From: Areca catechu
Taxonomy: Eukaryota > Streptophyta > Magnoliopsida > Arecales > Arecaceae
Assembly: GCA_021397845.1 (NCBI GenBank)
Contig: CM038051.1
Location: forward strand, 15,596,827 to 15,660,826
Direction: 5' to 3'
DNA length: 64,000 nucleotides
Shown: positions 58,399 to 64,000 of the stretch, in pieces
How the letters are laid out: every line of letters starts with the position of its first letter
Numbering within the stretch: position 1 is the first letter of the stretch
Position numbers and translations under genes: made by a program
Notes under the pieces: model-generated
Database searches by the model: none
What the model was told of the DNA's origin: nothing
What the model saw: the letters and a program-made list of their open reading frames with translations, nothing else

Positions 58399-58689
58399 AT
58401 GATCCCTATGAGTGACCTCACCGAGTTGAGCAAGACAGTTCCGAATAGGAGGATTCAGGTTACTTGGATTTGGAAAGTGGCAGCCCATCCCAGGATCAGG
58501 CTATTACTGTGGAAGGTTGCTTGGGATCGGCTTCTAATAAGGATGTTTCTCAAGAATGGGGGTATGGACATTCCAACTGCTTACCTGGTCTGTGGGCTTG
58601 AAGAGGAGTTCACTGTGCATGCCCTCCTCCATTATCCCAGAGCGAAGGTTGGTCTAGAAGATGGCAGGTGGCCAGCCTTGGTGGACTAA
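58399..58689 (+). pseudogene. LINE zf-RVT domain remnant
   Basis: An open stretch of 96 codons reads TWIWKVAAHPRIRLLLWKVA, then DRLLIRMFLKNGGMDIP and LVCGLEEEFTVHALLHYPRA, the zinc-binding reverse-transcriptase tail of plant LINEs. The first Cys of the CxxC pair is changed (YLVC) and the final HxxxxC lacks Cys. Confidence 0.78.
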
Positions 58690-58739
58690 TACTGGCTCGT
58701 TGTTGAGTCTCTTTCTGGACACGATTTGTAGGACCTTTG

Positions 58740-59240
58740 CTAAGGGGTTGACCGACTCTAAGGGGCAAGATGGCGTATGTCACCTATCATATTTGGTTAT
58801 ACAGGAATAGTTTGGTGTTTGAAGCAGAAATAGTACCTACTCAGCAGGTTCTGGATAGAGCTCTATTCTTAGCTATAGAGTACAGTTGTTTCGACACTGC
58901 TAGTCAATCGTTGATGCCCTAGCTTCAGGTTGCTTGGACAAACATTATCTATTAGGCAGGTGTTGCAGATTGAGAGGATTATGGTTGAGAATGATTCTGT
59001 CATAGTCATCAGCTAGATCAAAGATGGGACAAAGCATCTTAAAATCCATCTAAATCTCCATGATATCTTTGTCATCCTATCACAAAATCTGATCGACGTG
59101 TTTTTCAGGAAGCGAACAGTGCTGCAGATCGGGTTACCTCTTTTATTGCTAATCATTTTGATGATTAGATTTAATGATGGTGATATAAGTGCTCAAACCT
59201 TGCAAGATATTTTATACTCCGACTATTTGAATCGTACTCA
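58740..59240 (+). pseudogene. LINE RNase H-like tail, broken
   Basis: The frame ending near 59257 contains IERIMVENDSVIVIS then a stop, and later KHLKIHLNLHDIFVILSQNL and FFRKRT, matching the ExDSxxv...H...lxDi...v...hvxRexN pattern of the RNase H domain appended to many plant L1 ORF2 proteins. Catalytic residues are only partly kept. Confidence 0.65.
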
Positions 59241-59297
59241 TACAAAATTGGTGTAACCATCCGCTTGTATCAAAAAACAAATAAATAAATAAATTTT

Positions 59298-60412
59298 TGA
59301 CAGCTACCAGCTATGCAAAAAATGCCCTTTGACTGTGTATGACAGCCGCCAAAGAGTCTCTGTAAGAAAACTCTTGCATTACTATATTGTTTTTAAAGCA
59401 CCTAAAACATTCCATATGGAGAAGATTGTTGCTTATCGTGCAACATAAGACATCCAGTTGGATTGATCTAAACAACTTGGCCAGAGCTGAACATCCAGAA
59501 TTTTGGAAAAAAAGGAAAACATGCATGTTCAGATAGAATTCAGAAATATAAGGATTAGGGGAAAAAAATAAATACAAGGATGATAGATTATTTGGGAAGA
59601 TATACATTCATTCAAGTGAAAGAAACATGGAACACCACCCCCCTCCTTTTGTCTTATCAAAAAAAGAGGAAAAAAAGAAGCATGGAAGACGTAACTAAAA
59701 TAAACATCAAAAAAACACCACTGGCAACATTGTACAGCACTGTCATAAATAATGTGAACATAGATCATGGAATTTGTATATAATAGTAAATGATTGGATA
59801 GCTGTTGATCAGTTAGTTTACTGAAATTTTTCAGAAAATCATGCCACTGGGGGAAAAAAATTAAGAATAATCAGAAAGTTTGCCGCTAAGTTGGCTATAT
59901 TGTTAATATGGCAGCTAACACTGCTTAAATATTTGAGAAGAGTTATTCAGCCCCTCAAGATGACTGCTCTAACATAATAATTACTGGGAAAGCATACTGA
60001 ACAATTGAGCTTGGATTATTTGATTCGATATTTTGAGCAGTATAATTGTACATGGACCAGGAACATAATGGACATGCTACCAACTAAACATATACTATAA
60101 TAAAAAAATTTCTCATCGTCAGTCAAAAGAAATGATCTATGGAAGCTATAAATAGCTTATAGCACAGTAAGTTATAAACGTATTACACTTTTGACCAACG
60201 GCAGTTTGACCATTGATGTCTCCCTCTTGGGGAGGTAGCAGAAAAATAGCAGCTAACTTGCAAAGATTAGGTGATCCTCTGCTCGTTTTAAATTCAATGA
60301 TGCGGTGAAGTGCTCCAAATCAACCATGGTTTTCTGAATGCAGCCATATTAAGAACTGTTAAAGGAAGATGATGTCAGTGACCCTGATCCTGAAAAAGAT
60401 AACATAATCCAG
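59298..60412 (-). other. 3' UTR and downstream flank of the katanin-like gene
   Basis: No other gene is recognised. Read on the minus strand, this is the region after the stop codon at 60413. Its part near the stop is likely 3' UTR; a possible extra splice acceptor (TATCTTTTTCAG) lies at about 60392-60403. The polyadenylation site could not be fixed. Confidence 0.5.
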
Positions 60413-60570
60413 CTACAGCATGGTACGACTTGACCTTTTATCAAGAATTTGGCTGCCATAATCCTGATTGAATTTTTCATAGTGATGAGCATGAAGGTGA
60501 GCCGATGGCCTTGTATTTTTCAGAGCCAGCTCAATATCTTTAGGTTTCACTGGACCAACTTCTGGCAACT
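60413..60570 (-). CDS. Last coding exon of a katanin p60-like AAA ATPase (KATNAL2/CCP1 type), partial
   Basis: On the minus strand the acceptor GGCCTGCAG is followed by a phase-1 exon encoding LPEVGPVKPKDIELALKNTR then PSAHLHAHHYEKFNQDYGSQ and ILDKRSSRTML, stop. The block VxPxDIExALxNTRPSAHLHAxxYEKFNxDYGSQ is, to my knowledge, the C-terminus of the plant katanin p60-like AAA ATPase represented by Arabidopsis At2g34560. It follows the AAA and Vps4-type helices that form the hexameric microtubule-severing engine. The conserved ending is followed by eleven extra residues. Upstream exons are not in the 3.4 kb to the right, so the preceding intron exceeds the window; a LINE lies in it. Confidence 0.78.
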
Positions 60571-61859
60571 CTGCAGGCCATAATCAAGTCAGCTATGGTT
60601 TGACAGTGAATCATGAAGTCAAAATCCAAAAGGTTCATCAATTTATCACTTGCTGCATTTGCTGAAGCAGAGAATATATTTAAAATATAGTATCTAGTTT
60701 ATCAAAGAATCCAGATGTCAAGAGACCTTCTGACAGGTGGAGATGACCTTTTTACAAGAAATAACAGTAACCTAGCTGAGTTACAATATCAGCATGAGCT
60801 AAATTAACCAGGAACTGAGGATCTTCATTCTGCACCATTTCAGTATCAAAGAATTGAGTTCTGTTTAAGAGAGTAAGCCACCCTATTTGGTGCTCCAGTA
60901 ACCAAATGGGTTCCTTTTGTATGGTAAACAGATTTGATCTAGTAATGCAACTGAACTTTAATGAGATACTGAAGTCTAAGTACTTTCCAAGAGGGAAAGC
61001 CTGCTGTACAAACTGACAACAGAGTTAAATGGGATATAAAATATACTGGCAAACATCACTAAGCCACATTTTAACACCAACAAATCACATTATAGAGATA
61101 TTCAAATAATCTCTTCAGCACTAAGATGCAAGCCATTTTTCATATCTGCATAATTTTGGTGCAGCGGTTGGTTATAATTTCAGTTCTAACTGCAGGCAAA
61201 AACTGTTCCATTTTTTAAAAATTATACTGTAATGTAAAAGTGTTATAAAATTATGATAGGAGTCATTCCACAGATATATGGTCCAAACTAAGAGATTGTC
61301 TACAGCCAAGGTTAGATCTAGCAAAAACTTTGGGAATTTTAGCTTATGTAAGTTTGTTGTGGTAGATTCACCTCATATTCTTCATTTTTTCCTATAATCA
61401 TCACCATGCTCTTCATGTTTTGTTCTGTAACAAAGCCTAAATGGCATTACAATTTTCAATTGAGAGATCTTGAAACAGTAAGTGGAAGTCAGGTCTCTCT
61501 CTCTCTCGTGCACTCCATGTTTCCTTTCTTCTCTTTTTATCTAATCATTGCACTTTTAATGTCTTGCACTGTCAAAACAAATGATCTCTTCCTAATGGTT
61601 CAGTTAGCTCACCTGACCCACCAACCAACATGGAGCCAGAAAGGCATCTTACTTTGAGTCGTCTTACATTCCTCGTGTATACAAGGATAGCTACTCATGG
61701 TCTGATGGAAGTCTCCATGAACAGAAATGTTTAAAAATAAAGTCAGGTATTCATGTTTTCTAGCAGGATAATTAGTTTCTCAAGGTAACCTTTATATTAT
61801 TTTAATCCACCTATCTTTCATTCAAGCTTCATTTGCCAACTAAAAATATTATTACAGTA
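60571..61859 (-). other. Intron of the katanin-like gene (partial)
   Basis: AT-rich, no coding block of the AAA family on either strand. A CT microsatellite lies at 61495-61506. Continues into the inserted LINE at about 61860. Confidence 0.6.
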
Positions 61860-61968
61860 AGTTCGCTGAGTGCGGTCGGAAATCTCAGTGACTTGGGAAG
61901 TGTGCTTTCGTTCCTCTTGTTCGCTCTTCCGAGTTCTTGTGGGTTCCTTCAAGATCACCGTTCGAGAA

Positions 61969-63852
61969 TGGCGGATGCGAAGAAGCAGCGGGCCTCCAAT
62001 GGTATGGATGACGGGGAAAGGTTGGATGGCGAGCGCTCGTGGGCTAAGGTGATGCAAGGACAAGTCCGCGTGCCGATTTGGTCTTCTTATAAGATCTCCG
62101 AGGAGGACATCGACCATCTCCAAAAATGCTTCACCAAAATGCTTCAGTTGCCGGTGACGCTTTTGGAAGACTCCCGCCGGCAGTCTTTTGGAAGACTCCC
62201 GCCGGCAATGGGAGGACGTCGCTGTTATTTTTCGGAGTCTGGGTCGCCAGGTTTCTCCAGTTGGGATGGCTAAGGAAGTTCGGTTGAAGCAGCAGTTGAC
62301 CTATGATCCTGAAACCTTCTCGATCGGTGATGATCACATAGTTCTGCATCTGAGCTCCGTCGGAGACTGTGCAAAGGTGTTGGGGTGGGCCGTGGTTCGT
62401 CAGCGGCCAACTCATGGCTCTGGACAAATGGGTTCCAGACTTCCTTCCGGCCCGTCACCTTATCAATAAGACGGTGGTTTGGATGCGTCTCCCGGAACTT
62501 CCACTCGGCTCCCTTCGATAATCACGACCGTGGCCGGGGAAGCTGGGCACCCGATATCGATCGATAACTTCACCGACCAACTGAAGAAGACGGGCTACGC
62601 GAGGGTTCGGATGGAACTGGATGCATATAAGCCGTTGCTTCCGGGTGTGTTGATCTAGGGGTAGATGATGGTATTTTGGCAACAATTTGTTTACAAGAAT
62701 CTTCCCTCAGTCTACTTCCAATGTGGTTGAATCGGGCATTCGGCGGACGGCTGCAGCTTCCCGGGCAAAGTGGAGCAGGCTCACTCTATTGGCCCTGCTT
62801 TGGGACCGAATAATCTAGTTGCTAATGAACGGCTCGAGGAAGGTTCGAAACAGGGCCCGGTGGGTGTTGACGGGGCTCCTACTGCTGCTGGAGGGCGTTT
62901 GAAGTTCGGACCTTGGATGGTTACATCTAGAGTTTGTCAGCCATGGCCACCAGGAGCTCCTTTGAAGAATGGCCGCGAGGCAAACAAGGGTAAGACCCCT
63001 GTTTATTCCTCTGATCCCCCTTCCTCTTCGCCACCTCAGTCATCCTCTACGCCGTTTTCTTCTTCTCCCAACTCGCTGCCCGACTCTGAAGAGTGGCAGA
63101 AGCCCATAAAGGTGGCGGGCCGGTCAGAACCATCTGATGATGTTGGCGGTCTAAAAGGTGCTTCTGGGATCTTTGCTCCTCTGGCGGACTATATGGAGGT
63201 GGTTCTGGTGGAGGCGGGCCCAACGGACCATCTCATGCTGAAGTATGGGGCCATTTTGCTCAAGCAAGGCTGGAGCCCTTCTAAATCCTCCGACCCTCCA
63301 TCGCCAAAGGTTGTCTCAGGTTCTTCTAACCAAGTGCCTTCCTCTAAACCTTGCTTGTCTACTAATTTGGATGGTGCTTCTTCTGGGGTTGTGGGGCAAT
63401 CTGAGGCTTCTGCGGGTGGCTCTAGGGGTGTGGGGAAAGGCTCTGTCCAGGTGAGGGAGGGTGTTTTAAAAGTGGATTGTTGTGGAGAGGGGAAGGCTGG
63501 GGTCATTGTTCAGGCCTCGGGGGAGTCGGTGCTGGTTAATGTCCCAGTGGTTTCTACTACGGCTAGGGTGCTAGGGCTTTTCGGGAGGGTCCAGTCCAGG
63601 AAAAGAGCTTCTGGTGGTGAGGGTGGTTCAGGGAAGTTAGTTTCTTTACCTTCTATGGGGACGAGCTCGACTGCTGATCGGGCTTCTGGCGTCCTGGGGG
63701 GTAAGGATGAGACTGGGCTTGGAAGTTCCTTGGATAGCTCCGGTACTGTGAAGAGGGGCTCGGAGGGGTCTCTGGGGGCTCATGTTGCTGGCTCGTCCCT
63801 ACCGGGTTCTCAAGGTGGCCGGGAGCTGTTACAGAAGAATTCCTCTGTCTAG
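61969..63852 (+). pseudogene. LINE ORF1 (DUF4283 plus zinc knuckle plus Ser/Gly-rich tail), frameshifted
   Basis: Starts MADAKKQRASNGMDDGERLD. The DUF4283 part continues LQLPVTLLEDSRRQ, where a 25-bp tandem duplication (62161 and 62186) shifts the frame; the correct continuation WEDVAVIFRSLGRQVSPVG lies in another frame. GGPWFVSGQLMALDKWVPDF and VVWMRLPELPLGS (62390-62520) follow in a third frame up to a stop. KKTGYARVRMELDAYKPLLP comes next, then FWQQFVYKNLPSVYFQCG-stop-IGHSADGC (about 62672-62750), a CCHC knuckle with its first Cys changed to Tyr. The last 360 codons (62770-63852) are open and Ser/Gly/Pro-rich, as ORF1 tails are. Confidence 0.8.
62161..62210. repeat. 25-bp tandem duplication breaking LINE ORF1
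   Basis: TTTTGGAAGACTCCCGCCGG begins at 62161 and again at 62186; the period is 25 bp, not a multiple of three, so it shifts the reading frame. The two copies are identical over at least 22 bp, which indicates a recent event. Confidence 0.9.
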
Positions 63853-64000
63853 GACTGCTGTTTTGGCCTTTATGGGTGAGCAGCATAGTCATGAAATAAT
63901 CTCAGTCAAATTGAAGAATGCCCTGAGTTCGGTTGGGGTGCCTTCAGGGGGATCTAAGAAGGGTGCTGTTTCACCTAAGCCCAATGTTCAAGGGCCTGTC

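Larger units (their letters stand above)
54430..59297 (+). mobile_element. L1-type LINE, decayed
   Basis: Domain remains are in L1 order: ORF1 (54530-56160), endonuclease (56270-56890), partial RT (57400-57900), C-terminal zf-RVT (58399-58689) and RNase H-like (58740-59240). The 3' end is CTTGTATCAAAAAACAAATA with AAATA repeats, ending about 59297. No intact frame remains. It occupies the space between the large MULE and the katanin-like gene. Confidence 0.85.
61860..64000 (+). mobile_element. Second L1-type LINE, 5' part
   Basis: Base composition changes sharply near 61860 from AT-rich to GC-rich, followed by a short leader and ORF1 (ATG 61969). It runs beyond the right edge, so ORF2 is not seen. 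It lies in the opposite orientation to the katanin-like gene, inside its intron. TSD not testable. Confidence 0.78.

Noticed and set aside
62770..63852. 360-codon open frame as an independent gene
   Set aside because: It is the Ser/Gly-rich tail of LINE ORF1, directly following the zinc-knuckle remnant.

Overview
The window is nuclear DNA from a flowering plant. Three spliced plant genes sit in a sea of nested transposable elements. The protein sequences and the style of the repeats look monocot, and a palm is plausible, but that is inference. Everything here was read by eye; no database search was run.

Genes. (1) An ICR/RIP-type ROP-effector scaffold (+, start codon 24144, stop ending 25579, three coding exons, 419 aa) with a TATA box at 21903 and a probable non-coding first exon. 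(2) A CacyBP/SIP homologue (+, 34149 to 40739, five exons, 222 aa) with a CS domain and an SGS-like tail. (3) The last coding exon of a katanin-p60-like AAA ATPase (-, 60413-60570); the rest lies beyond the right edge, across an intron that has received a LINE.

Repeats, left to right. 1-1024 is the 3' end of a CACTA transposon with its last exons, subterminal palindromes and terminal inverted repeat (TIR). 1025-3495 holds tandem repeats, a 270-bp foldback and unassigned DNA. 3496-13489 is a deletion-derivative LTR retrotransposon: only the gag zinc-knuckle region and the integrase C-terminus remain, followed by in-frame 63-bp and 93-bp arrays and an antisense coiled-coil gene interrupted by a solo LTR. 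15.4-18.1 kb is a satellite-like block with a roughly 1-kb duplication. 26.4-28.1 kb carries two SINEs with target-site duplications (TSDs). 28.8-30.0 kb is a solo LTR with a perfect TSD, nested in another LTR-like sequence.

The most striking part is a Mutator-like (MULE) family. A 1.4-kb member (32455-33856) lies about 290 bp upstream of the CacyBP start codon. A 12.5-kb member (41082-53561) begins about 340 bp downstream of its stop codon. Both have 9-bp TSDs, related TIRs and internal arrays built on an ACGACATCCTAGTT core. The large one carries a broken Ulp1-like SUMO-protease gene, a broken FAR1-type transposase gene, and two arrays of about 190-bp units in opposite orientation around the Ulp1 gene. 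Two further elements are nested in it.

From 53.9 kb to 59.3 kb lies a decayed L1-type LINE with ORF1, endonuclease, partial RT, zf-RVT and RNase H remains. From about 61.86 kb a second, less decayed L1-type ORF1 runs off the right edge. No rRNA or tRNA gene, organellar insertion or CRISPR array was seen.
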